Origin: Siphonodentalium dalli
Lineage: Eukaryota > Mollusca > Scaphopoda > Gadilida > Siphonodentaliidae
Length of the DNA: 64,000 nucleotides
Reading direction: 5' to 3'
Assembly: GCA_032622095.1 (NCBI GenBank)
Contig: CP136066.1
Location: forward strand, 168,898,664 to 168,962,663
This document shows, one piece after another, positions 23,296-34,175 of this stretch. Position numbers and translations under genes: made by a program. How positions within the stretch are numbered: position 1 is the stretch's first letter; each line of letters begins with the position of its first letter. The notes under the pieces are model-generated. The model did not search any database and had not been told where the DNA came from. It worked only from the letters and a program-made list of their open reading frames with translations.

Positions 23296-23553
23296 CACTG
23301 TTAAAAATTGTCCGTTCTCATACGGTACAACGTTCCGGAAAAGTGCTGCCGGCACAATGTACCGTAAGGGTTACTGGACATTGTATCTCTTCTTTACGGC
23401 CATATGTTCTGTGTGGCTATAGAACAAAGTTCCACATTCATACGGGACATTGAACCGTAACAAAACAGGTAAATGTTCCTCAGCTTTACGGGACTATGTG
23501 CCGGCAGCAATTTCCGGAACTTTGTACCGTATGAGAACGGTATTTTAACAGTG
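23296..23553. mobile_element. CACTG-ended MITE
   Basis: This 258-bp element has inverted ends CACTGTTAAAAATTG and, on the other strand, CACTGTTAAAATACC. The inverted repeat continues for about 85 bp: CGTTCTCATACGGTACAA, GTTCCGGAAA, TGCTGCCGGCACA. The word TACGGTAC/TACCGTA recurs throughout. It interrupts a copy of the sequence TATCGATAATATATTTCTGA that is whole at 21420 and 27772. CACTG ends are typical of CMC/Chapaev-type elements; I see no clear 4-bp target duplication. Confidence 0.8.
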
Positions 23554-23650
23554 CATTTCAGTCTAAATTTATTTTCTAGATTGTTTTTTTTCCCAAAATA
23601 TGATATCTTCATTATACATCATCCTTAACTTGGTCCTGAATTCCATGCCA

Positions 23651-23803
23651 TTAACCCTTTCATGACTGGAGCTTCCTGATTTTCTTTCTCGCAAAAACCC
23701 TGTGCTAATGCATTCTCATTGGCCTAACAATATATATAAGATAATGGACTATCAAAGGGTCTTTAATGCTGCATCAGCGCGGCTCCCGTCATGAAATGGT
23801 TAA
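23651..23803. mobile_element. MITE-G, complete small copy
   Basis: The ends are TTAACCCTTTCATGACTGG and, on the other strand, TTAACCATTTCATGACGGG, each followed by AGC. The TTAA at both edges may be the target duplication. It has no coding capacity. Other copies lie at 22550-22665, 27540-27625 and 54707-54951. Confidence 0.75.
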
Positions 23804-23810
23804 GAATGAA

Positions 23811-24790
23811 TTCCGGATTTAAGCTGAGAGGTGGTGGCCCATACCCCCTCAGGGTTTCACCAACTGCAGTTGGAATATTACTAAAATCTATATCTATATT
23901 TACGAATTTCTGTCTGTCTGTCTGTGTTCTATAGAAATTCACGGGGGGGCCATCTATATGGCACCAAAGGGGTCTAACAGGCAGGGGGTAGTAAACAATT
24001 TGCAGGAAGGTATGCCGTTTTTTTTGCATCTGGCATTTCCGGGGACCGACCACCCCAAAGCTGCAAAAAAAAAAAATTTGGTCCCAATTTTAGACTCCCC
24101 CCCCCCCAAATTTCACTAAAATTGGTCTAAGATCGCATAAAACTCTACTGATATCACTCATGTTACTGGGATTGATCTCAGTTAGTTCAAATAACAGTTT
24201 AACCTGTTTCAGAAGCTGTTTTAATTGAAGAAAAAATGTTTTATAAATTGCTGATCACCTGTAAACGTAGGTCATTGTGGAGAACACACAAAATTTCATA
24301 ATAACTATTTCCTGATTAGTCTGTCAAACAGCCCATTATCTAACATATTCCATACCACTTATATTAGTCTACTGGAGCAACTTACTTCTATTATACTAAA
24401 CTAGCTGAAACAGGCTCCCTTTGGGAGCCTATATTCAGCATCGGAGATACCTGTGGCCCCCTTTGTGGGACTTCGCAAGCATTTGGATCTGAGACAGAGC
24501 CTTAATTTAGCGGCGGCCCCTTTGTGCGCTTCAAGCACATTTGGTCATTGAAACATTTTGATATATATATATTGTTTTAATATATTTTTTTTAAAGATTG
24601 AATTCCTTGCTCAATCTAACAAAACCCAATTGAATTTTATGTTATTTTAATTAAAAACAATTTAAAACAAACACCATTAGATCATCCGCCAGGGTACCCA
24701 GAGTTACCACACCGAATTTGGTTGAACTCGGTCCAGGGGTCTGAGAGAAAAACCCGGACAGATCTTACTCGTTTATATATATAGATGACA
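23811..24790. repeat. Unclassified repeat-derived tract with hairpin
   Basis: It contains a CTGT microsatellite (23909-23925), runs of A and C (24065-24110) and a strong hairpin at 24404-24439 (GCTGAA.ACAGGCTCCC / GGGAGCCT.ATATTCAGC). It ends in CCGAATTTGGTTGAACTCGG, TCCAGGGGTCTGAGAG and TATATATATAGATG, an end seen on non-LTR or Helitron-type elements. No coding frame is visible. Confidence 0.45.
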
Positions 24791-25660
24791 AGCAGTCACA
24801 GCACTATACCAGACTTGGATACGTTCGGGCTTGTGAGAGATCATCTGATGACATGCAAATAATTCACTGATTGGCTTGATGCACTGATGACAGATATGTT
24901 CTACCCATTGATAGTCACATTAATGTTTGAGACAATTGCTTGCTCTTTTTACATGCACACAATGATCTAGGCATTAGTTACATCAGGACAAGTTTACTTA
25001 TATATGCAAACTTAGATCAATGTACATTAGGTCAATGTACAGGATACACAATTCCATTATTTCTAACCATTTCCCGATTAGTCTGTCAACCAGCCCATTA
25101 TCTAGCATTATGCCTTAACTCGTTACCTACAGGACGGGAAACGGATATATCCGTTTCCCACTTCATGCACTTGTTATCAGCGAATGATTCTTTTATAAAT
25201 AAATGTTTTGCGCACAGTAACATGTATTCAATATAGGCCGATCACTCAGGGAGGGGTCCATGAAGATGTAACCTATTTTTGGCGTCACATGGGGGTCGCG
25301 TGCCGTGATTCGTGACGTCACTATTCCAAAATTGCGGCGCCAAGTAGCCTAAGTCGTAGACGCGTAGACAAGTTTTCGGTTGGCAATCACCATGGAAGGA
25401 AGGAACAAGAAGCAGTGGCTATCTAAGTATATTCCCGGATCCTATTTCTTTGGAAATTAATTATATTTGATTCAAAATGTCGCATACAAACATCTCGTAT
25501 AGCGAAATTACAGCCCCCAAACACATAATTTTCAGAAAATCGGTTGCCATGTCAACTGGTCGTCACAATTTGGTGGTATCTACCCAAATTTTTTGGAAGA
25601 TTTATAGACTTATAGACTACGTATGGAGCCCGGGAGGTGACATGGTAAATATATTTTATA
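24791..25660. other. Spacer; short CpG-richer block with a CRE-like site
   Basis: Near 25270-25400 the sequence is richer in CpG, with a perfect TGACGTCA (25312-25319) and an ATG in good context at 25391 (ACCATGG) opening MEGRNKKQWLSKYIPG and stopping after about 23 codons. This could be an old promoter and first exon, but nothing downstream confirms it. Confidence 0.25.
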
Positions 25661-25741
25661 ATCCGCACGAAATAGTAATCCGTGCGCACGAATTAATAAT
25701 CCGTGCGCACGAAATAACAATCCGTGTGCACGGATTAACAA
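25661..25741. repeat. CGTGCGCACG palindrome array, short
   Basis: Three full copies and one truncated copy of TCCGTGCGCACGAA-type units with period about 21 bp lie here; the centre is the perfect palindrome CGTGCGCACG, with GTGTGCAC in one unit. It is related to the long array at 26694-26916. Confidence 0.85.
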
Positions 25742-25934
25742 CACCCCTTGCATTTCCCAAGGAATGTCCATGGGGATAAAGTGTCTTCGATATATGTTGA
25801 ATTGAACATAATACCATTGCTGACTAATAACCCGTCGTCGCCCTATATGATGAGTTTTACTTGGCGAGCTCCTGACATGGCATGTTTGTGGTATGGGTGT
25901 GGTTAACATGTGGGGATGATCACAAGCTATTGTT

Positions 25935-26436
25935 TCAATGCCATACCTGCCATATTTCATGGTGGAACCACCACTGCACAACGATTCATATGTGTATATA
26001 TATTATATAGTTAAGGAAATTGAGATACTCATACTCTCCGTGACCACAAGGTACCGCGGGTCACATCTATATGCACGTACATGTAAAAACTGTTCAGTCA
26101 GGAACTGGCTTACACATTGGTATATTATATTCAATTCAACCCATGAAAGGCACTTTAGCCTCCCCCTTCTCTAATTGACCCTCATTCCATCTTCCACAAA
26201 ACTAAATACTGATGCCTGTCTTCAGTATTTAGTCTTGCGGAAGAGGGTGTCATACATCTTACACTCCATTTCCTCCATTCCTGATATCATATCGGTATGG
26301 TGCAGCCGTCACTGCGCAACGATCCATTATGAATGTATACTTTAGAGTGAAGTACACTGGCATACTATCCGTGAGCATCACATAGCATCCCGGGTCATAT
26401 ATGTATCCATGTGCAGTCCGGAACTGGCTTACACAC
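25935..26436. repeat. Diverged direct duplication with a hairpin between copies
   Basis: 25935-26115 and 26270-26436 are copies. Shared words are CACTGC.CAACGAT, CATACT.TCCGTGA and GGAACTGGCTTACACA, the last being identical. Between them a hairpin at 26191-26243 has arms CTTCCACAAAACTAAATACT / AGTATTTAGTCTTGCGGAAG. Confidence 0.7.
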
Positions 26437-26693
26437 GAGCGGGGGCACACTAGTCACCACGGTCCATATAGGCAAATAATCCATTCCTGAGGCCACGTGG
26501 ACACCACAGCCTAATATAATTTGTAACTAAGTAAGCCTTACTGGTATACGGTCTCATACCCCCCCCCCCAGGAAGCATCCACGTATCAAACATACTCTTG
26601 TATAATTTGTTGTCACAACTGCGTTGTAAAGGATTCCACAGGCGTGAGGCCATTTTGACTGAATTACCGATAGCACAGTATTTATATATGTTA

Positions 26694-26916
26694 AACCGTG
26701 CGCACGGATTTCTATTTCGTGCGGACGGATTATTAATTCGTGCGCACTGATTATTAATTCGTGCGCACGGATTATTAATTCGTGCGCACGGATTATTAAT
26801 TTGTGCGCACGGATTACTATTTCGTGCGCACGGATTACTATTTCGTGCGCACGGATTATTAATCCGTGCGCACGAATTAATAATCAGTGCGCACGAATTA
26901 ATAATCCGCTCTTTAA
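26694..26916. repeat. CGTGCGCACG palindrome array, about 10 units
   Basis: The units of 21-22 bp follow the pattern CGTGCGCACGGATTATTAATT. Nearly every unit has a perfect self-complementary core, (C)CGTGCGCACG(G). The spacer between cores is AT-only and itself often inverted (GATTATTAAT / ATTAATAATC). The regular unit keeps frames open on both strands, which produces repetitive peptides without meaning. The alternating GTGCGCAC core is the type of sequence that can adopt Z-DNA or cruciforms (general knowledge). Confidence 0.95.
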
Positions 26917-26929
26917 AAAACTTCTCCAA

Positions 26930-27115
26930 ATATGCCCGTTATTTCGTCAAAAACACTTCTTCAAATATCTCCGTTATTTAGTTAATAAAAATAATTTCTT
27001 ATTTCATAATTCGCGCTATTTCGTCATTTCGATGCATTTTTTATTCCGCAATTTCGCTGTATTTTCCTATTTCGCTTTTTCGTGGTATTTCATATTTCGA
27101 TAATTCGCTATATTT
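26930..27115. repeat. ATTTCG-rich tract
   Basis: The words ATTTCG and AATTCG occur about a dozen times without fixed period (TATTTCGTCAAAA, CATTTCGATGC, CAATTTCGCTG, TATTTCGCTTTTTCG). The tract directly follows the palindrome array and looks like its degenerate continuation, since array units also carry TTTCG. Confidence 0.7.
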
Positions 27116-27251
27116 GACATATTATGGGATATTGGCATGCCTCAACGGCTGGCGTGGCATGCCACATACCCTTTATCACTGAGGAATTTTAACTAATAGT
27201 TTTGTATTACTACAGAGTAACATTGGTCTGTATCAGGTGAATTAATTCAAG

Positions 27252-28689
27252 TGTTCCATATCAAGCTGTCGACGTCTGAGGATATCATTTTCAGAGCAAA
27301 AGTTCGTAAGGTCATAGAATAAACATCAGCATATCCAATTCCACATAACTTGCATTGTATATCTTCACCACCTCTCGATAACGATTGAAGCTACAGTAAA
27401 TGTTTCTATAAACGTATACTTGATAATCCTACTCCTGCGAACCAGCGATTAATCAATAGTAAATCACGAGATGTGGGTAATAACACATGTTCACACTCGA
27501 CCTTATAAACAGTGTAGTCTCTGATATTGTTAGTTACGCTATATGGAAGACTCCCATATATAAAATAATGCATTGGCACAGGGCCCTAATGCTGCACAAG
27601 CGCAGCACCCTTATGAAAGGGTTAACATGTGTGAACAGTGTCAAAAACGTTCAAGCCAGTATATAGGCCTAAATACCTTACTTCGGATAAATGTTATGAA
27701 ATGCCGGAGAATTAAAGAGAGACTGTACTCCAATTTCAATACATTCCTGATAATAACAACGATATAATATCGATAATATATTTCTGAATGACTTCGAAGT
27801 GGCTTCATGATGTGGGGTCATGAAGTGGGTTAATGAAATGCGTTCGTGCAGTGGGTTCATATAGGGTGGGTTCGTGAAATGTGTTCATGCGATATAACAC
27901 ACAAATCTGTAAAATGACTCATCATCATCAAGTACATGAAGAAATAGAATTTGTACTTATTTTCATTATTAATAACTGTCCAATAATGGGACTTCCCATG
28001 TCAAACAAGTTGATATATTTCTCCACGTTATTCTTAGTGGTGCTGTTTTTACTGACTGATGTATATATATTGCATATTTACCCCCTGTAAAGAGGGACTG
28101 TGCCTAAATTCAATTATTTGTGTGGACATCTACAAAATATATGTAACAAATTAATGAAATTATTGAATTTGAGCCATGGACTATAGAGCACAATACACTC
28201 GACTCGACTCGACTCGAACCATAAACTAATTGTCATAGAGCACATGAGTGTATCTTTCATTTATTCCCGGCTGAAATTAATTAATTTGTTGCATTATGTT
28301 GAGTGTAGTGGAATATGGCTCCATAAATGGCTGGATTTGTGTATACATGTAGTTCCCCTTTAAGTCGTATGAGATGAAAAATAAGGCAATAACGAAACGA
28401 TAAACAAACTTAAAATAAATACGACGTTAATTTTTACCTGATGCAAGATCTCCTGAAACTGGTGTGGAATAGGCGGGAGACGAGTCGTCATAGAGATCGA
28501 GTATATATCGCAGTAGACAATGCTGTTCCTTCTCCCTAGCTTCCCTCGACTCAATACGGTGGCATTCTTGTGAAAACGTCTCGAGAAAAGACAGATCATA
28601 TCCCGGTGTAGACATTGTCTGACGTATTCCCTGGAGTATCCGCTTCGATAATAAACCACACAAGAAAATTACTCGTATATATGTGCATA
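27252..28689. repeat. Segmental duplication, copy B (first-exon region)
   Basis: This is a copy of 21157-22235 with about 80-90 percent identity by eye. It contains an extra 240 bp near 27450-27690 (including a MITE-G end, 27540-27625) and an expanded GTGGGTTCATGAA minisatellite at 27797-27890. Homology resumes after the Helitron (29324-29353) and after the giant palindrome (34136-34175). Confidence 0.88.
28438..28615 (-). CDS. Decarboxylase first exon, copy B
   Basis: The same start MSTPGYDLSFLETFSQECHR and the same 178-bp length are present, with donor GTAAAA at 28436-28437. Differences from copy A are few (for example REKEQHCLLRY for REEELHCLVRY, and AYSTP for AFYTP), and no frame is broken. 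No second copy of exons 2-5 was found between 22.1 and 28.4 kb. It is therefore either an alternative first exon of the same gene, 6.5 kb further upstream, or the remnant of a paralogue. The in-frame preservation favours recent duplication or use. Confidence 0.7.
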
Positions 28690-28711
28690 TCTCATATATA
28701 TTTTGAAGACC

Positions 28712-28742
<31 letters not shown>

Positions 28743-29323
28743 TGTCTGTCTGTCTGTCCTTAATACAAATCTACGATTCTCGACCGATCGGGACGAAACT
28801 TGGTACGTGTGTGTAGTTTGACCAGGCGGCGGTCGTTGGCGAGCCCGTGCGACGCCCGTGCAGCGCATGCGCAGACGAGATATCGGAAACGGGTGGAGCT
28901 ATCGACTTGAAATTTGGTATGTGAATGTATCTTGCCCCGAGTACGAATGTTATCGGGTCGCCGAGCCCGTGCGACGCCAGCTTCGCGCATGCGCAGACGA
29001 GATCTCGGAAACGGGTGGAGCTATCGACTTGAAATTTGCTATGTGAATGTATCTTGCCCCGAATACGAATTTTATCGGGTCGCCGAGCCCGTGCGACGCC
29101 AGCTTCGCGCATGTGCAGGCGAGATCTCGGAAACTGGAGGAGCTATCAACTTGAAATTTTCTATGTGAATGTATCTTGCCCCGGATACGAATTTTATCTG
29201 GTCGCCGAGCCCATGCGACACCAGCTTCGCGCATGCGCAGACCAGATATCGGAAACGGGTGGAGCTATCGACTTGGAAATTTGGTTTTTGAATAACCCGG
29301 ACAACGTCGGGCTCATCGGCTAG
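28690..29323 (+). mobile_element. Non-autonomous Helitron with 122-bp internal repeats
   Basis: It starts TCTCATATATA, carries a TCTG microsatellite (28708-28757) and four units of period 122 (GAGCCCGTGCGACGCC at 28841, 28963, 29085 and a variant at 29207). It ends with the hairpin CCCGGACAACGTCGGG, eight further bases, and CTAG. The insertion lies exactly between A and T: copy A of the duplication reads GTGCATATATGATATATAC, which is the empty site. TC start, terminal hairpin plus CTAG and A^T insertion are diagnostic of Helitrons. No Rep/helicase is encoded. Confidence 0.92.
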
Positions 29324-29353
29324 TATGATATATAAACGTTCGTGTGGACGAAA

Positions 29354-32300
29354 TTAGTCCAGGAGATATTGGTCAACCTCTGCACCCCCCCAGGACTCAA
29401 CTTCACCCCACTAATTTTCTTTCTTAATGTCTCCTCTAATTTTTGTCACTTTGGCATGATGTTATACATTTATCGTATAGAAGAGTCATTGGCGAACACA
29501 TGGGGACCATAATATACATTCATTGTAGGATATTTTTGTCCGTTATCACGTTTTCCCAAATGCCGGTATAATAGGTCAAAGCCGAATCAACGCTAATAAC
29601 GTGATGTAATGTTTCGAATCAATGAATGTTATTGCTATCATAACAACACCCATGCATATATATGTACAGGAGATAGTCAAACTAGGATTCCTCTTATACC
29701 TGAGTTGAGAAATATTCACCCAAATCCAAGATGGCGGCCAAAATGGCCACCAGAAATAAAAAATCGCTGATTTTAACATCAGTGAGCATTATTGTCATGA
29801 TAAATCCACACCTACTTACTATTGTGAGTTGGGAACATTTGGGCGAAGAACTTTCCTTGTACCATATCCAAATAAAAGTCCCCCAAATCCAAAATGGCGC
29901 CCACAATGGCGGACAGATTTTGAAAAATCACCGAAATTCCCTCATATTCACACCATTGTGCATTATTGTAGAGACGACTCCACCCATGCTTACAGTTGAG
30001 TTGTAAATAATGAGGTGAAGTAATTACCTTACATCTTATGCAAGAAATGGTTTTCAAAATCGAAGATGGCTGCCAAAATGGCGACCGAAATTTGAAAACA
30101 CGCCTGCATTCCTTTACTTTCTTACGATGGGCATTATTGTTTCGCGATTTCTACCCGCCATTGCATGTTGATGTGGAATATTGATATGAAGTATTCATTA
30201 GGGTTTGGCAATTGATACTCACAGTCAAGATGGTGGCCAAACTGGCGGCCAGAAATTGAAAAGAAGTCGATATTATCACATGCTAATTTCAACTTTTTGT
30301 CATAATATCGGTATGTATGGACGAAACTGTACATAAACCATCTATTAGTTCAACTTAAACGTATCAAAACGCATGACATAGCTCGTATCCTTCTGGAAAG
30401 ATGAAAACCAACAATTAATATCGCGATGTGGCATTTCTTCGAAACCCATTCTCCACTCAGCGGCGATAATGGCCGTAACCGTAGGTGCGCCGAATAGTCA
30501 TATCAGAACAATTACCTGATAACAGATTCTGATTTGCCACGTCACGTCCATAATTATCTGGACCAGCTTCCATTTCTTTGTCTGATAAATCTAGGTCGTT
30601 CACACCGACAAAGTATTCACCACTTCCTGGGAGAAGGGTCCCTCTAATCATAACGTATCAAACAGCTCATTTTCCGGTGTCTAGCTTACGGTTTTAAATA
30701 TTTGCTAAATATGGGATTTGTGCGTCATCTTGAACTAGGAAGGTATATGGTCGATGAGTATACAAGCTTACAGAAAGTCATCGCTATGTATGTGTCTCAT
30801 ACCCCATGGGGATAACGCCATGTACAACTGGCGAACCAGGTAGCTAGTCACTTCTCAATAGATGGTTCGTCAACTCACAAACTCAGCGAACTCAAACTCA
30901 GTGGACAACTTTGACAAGTTTGTTTCGAAGGTTGCTAGCTGTCGAATTCCCTTGGACATATGTTTATCTGCTAAGGAGAAGACCATAATGTACCGACTAC
31001 CCACACTTCTTGACCATGGTCCGAAGCAAACTGTGTGACGTCCAGCAGTTGTCTCCCAGCAGACAAGAACAATACTCACGGTGCTAGTTTGTGGACATGC
31101 GCCATGATAGTGGGAATGAAATGGGCAACGGTATACACCACCCCTATACCTGATGCATGGTTAAGATATAGAATGTAATGCGTGCCTTTTTTTTTGGTGT
31201 GGTAAGATTGTATTTCCACATCCGGTTCGATGCCGTTCTGATTCAACTTGACCAGACGAACAATTTTGTCTGGATAATACTATTTGCTAGCCTCCCCCAA
31301 AACAGTCGGATGGACTAAAGGATAATGTCTTTATGGCATGAAGGTATGCGTTTTTGTTATCCTCTCGCAGGGTTAGTGTCAGTATGTGGGCTGTATTATT
31401 CAAGAAAATGTGGTGCATTTATTTCACTATGTATTTAAAGCACAATTTATAGTCTCGATGGCAATGGCTGTGGACGTTGGGGAACGCGACCTTTATGATC
31501 ATATAGCTTTATATATAACTTTAGAATATAGTAGTTAATGTCTCAAGTAGGACAATGGTCGGAATGGTGATGTTACTAAGAAATCACTTGGTGTGCCCAA
31601 CGTATGTTGAACTGAATGCCAGAGCTCATCAATGTAACATTCCTCTGGATGTTCTTCGCGTTGAACATTTAATCCTTGTGTTGGTGGCATTTGTACTTTC
31701 TTGAAACATACCGACCACCACCCAGCGTGAGTATGACATATCAGCCAACTATCAAAGGCATCGCCTTTAAGACTACACCCCAGTTTGGATGGGGCTTATA
31801 CAGTAGTAGCCAATGGTACACGCCTGGTCCAGTTGATTAAGAACGGCTTCCAAACGGATGGGAACATACAATATTAGCATACAAGGAAAGCAAAGCCACA
31901 CATGAGATCATGTCTGAATCTAAAACATACCAAAATAAGGGGCGGCGCAGTCATGGTCCAATTTCATTTCCACTATCATGACACATTCCCGCAAACTAGA
32001 ACCGTGTGTATTGTTATCATCTGCTTGGATCTGTTCGGTGAGACGATTGCTGGACGCCAACAAGATTGTTCTTATGATCATGTTCAAGAAGTGTGGGCAT
32101 ATTATGTATTATGGTCTCATGTGCCTTAGCAGAAAGGCATCCGTCAAATCTCAGGCTTTCAACATTCGACGCCATATACAGAAGTTGTCCGGTTACGTCA
32201 GTGCATTATATGAGTATGTGAATTGATGAACCATATATTGAGAATTGGCTGTTTGTGAAGATCACCATGTGTACATGTTGTTATCCCCATTCGCTCACCA

Positions 32301-34135
32301 AAGCTGAAAATACGCAGATAGATAGGTCCATCTGAAAGCTAGTATACGCATCGATCGAATACCTGTCCAGGTTATCGCACAATATGACGCCCATACCCCA
32401 TATGTAGCATATGAATTATACCATAAGCTATACCACGAATGAAGCTCGCCAAGAATAAGGATAATAATTCAAAGCTTTCGAAACAAACACGTGAGCTGGA
32501 CACCGGCATATATATTGTTTGAAACATTCCGATTAGTGGGACCCTTCTACAAAGAAGTGTAGAAAACTGTGTTGTTGTGAGCGAGATAGATTAATCTGAC
32601 GAAGAGACGGAAACTGGTCCAGATAATGCTGAATGTGGCAAATAAGAATAAGCTCAGGTACTGTTGTTTTGATTCTTGGAAGTCATACTTTGACTATTCG
32701 GCGCACCTATATACGGTTACGACCAGTATGGGCCCTTTATATTCAAGAATGGATTTTGGAATGTCACATCGCGATTGTGGGTTTTCATTCTTCCAAAAGG
32801 CTACGACTTATATTAGAACTAATACTATTAGATTGCTTATATTATGTACCGTTTCGTCTATACAGATCGATATTATGACAACAAGTGGAAATTAGTATGT
32901 GATAATATCGACTTCTTTTCAATTTCTGGCCACCAGTTTGGCCGCCATCTTGACTGTGAGTATCAATTGCCAAACCCTAGTGAATACTTAATATCAATAT
33001 TCCATATCAACATGTAATGGTGGGTACAAATCGCGAAACAATAACGCCCATCGTAAGAAAGTAACGAAATGTAGACTTGGTTTCAAATTTCGGTCGCCAT
33101 TTTGGCCGCCATCTTCGATTTGGAACACCATTTCTTGCATGAGATGTAAGATAATTACTTCACTTCAGTATTCCAAATCAACTGTAAGCATGGGTGGAGT
33201 TGTCTCGACAATAATGACCAATAATGTGAATATGATGGAATTTCGGTGATTTTTCAAAATCTGTCCGCCATTGTGGGCGCCATTTTGAATTTGGGGGACT
33301 TTTATTTGGATATGGTACAAGGAAAGTTCTTCGCCTAAATGTTCCCAACTTATAATAGTAAGCAGGTGTGGAGTTGTCATGACAATAATGCTCACTGATG
33401 TTAAAATCAGTGATTTTCGGCATTTTTCTATTTCTGGTGGCCATTTTGGCCGCCATCTTTGATTTGGGTGAATATTCCTCAACTCAGGTATAATAGGAAT
33501 CCTAGCTCGAGTATCTCCTGCATATATATATGTATGGGTGTTGTTATGATAGCAGTAGCATTCATTAATTCGAAACATTACATCGCTTTATTAACGGTCG
33601 ATTCGGCTTTGACCTATCATACCGGCATTTGGGAAAACGTGATATCGGACAAAAATATCCCACAATGAATGTATATTATGCTCCCCATGTGTTCGCCAAT
33701 GACTCTTCTATACGATAAATGTATAACATCACGCCAAGATGCCAATATTTTCCCACAGAGACAAACGAAACGTGGTGAAATGTCAGAAAAATAGCATATT
33801 TTCACATTTCGGCGGCCATATTGGCCGCCATATTGGATTCTGGTGTTTGATTTTTGGCTAATTTGTAAGGGTTGTATATTACCATAACGAATCGAGCGGA
33901 AAGCAAGACCGCATGTGATGTCATCTTTACTATAACGGTGATCAAAGAGACCTGGTGCATATAAATAAAATGGCCGCCATGATGGACGCCATCTTGTCTG
34001 GAGTCTCTGCGGCCACTTTTTTTCTTGTTAACAAGTGAAAAAAATTAGAGGAGACATTAAGAAAGAAAATTAGTGGGGTGAAGTTGAGTCCTGGGGGGGG
34101 GGGGTGCAGGGGTCGACCAATATCTCCTGGACTAA
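29354..34135. mobile_element. Giant foldback element (4.8-kb imperfect palindrome)
   Basis: The ends are TTAGTCCAGGAGATATTGG and its inverse CCAATATCTCCTGGACTAA. Nearly the whole element is one inverted repeat: 29354-31400 pairs with 34135-31690, centre near 31540. Outer parts are closely matched, inner parts about 70 percent. The left arm lacks about 290 bp of the right arm (33735-34025). The outer thirds contain degenerate units of about 170-180 bp with YY1-like AAGATGGCGGCC words. The empty site (GACGCAATCGTTAC, 22190) exists in copy A of the duplication. No transposase is visible. Confidence 0.85.
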
Positions 34136-34175
34136 GTCGTTACATTACATTTATGTGACCACAACCTGTTGTCTA

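Noticed and set aside
25661-26916. A CRISPR-like reading of the regularly spaced palindromes
   Set aside because: The spacers are AT-only and nearly identical, the unit is only 21-22 bp and the DNA is eukaryotic.
26450-26929. Minus-strand frame of 159 codons with repeated INNPCARI peptides
   Set aside because: It is only the translation of the 21-22 bp palindrome array, whose period keeps several frames open on both strands.
30516-30651. Minus-strand ATG-to-donor block (45 codons, MIRGTLLPGSGEYFVGVNDL, donor GTAATT) that first looked like another alternative first exon of the decarboxylase
   Set aside because: It lies inside the left arm of the giant foldback element, and its counterpart in the right arm (32500-32660) has lost the ATG. 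Phase agreement alone is not sufficient.
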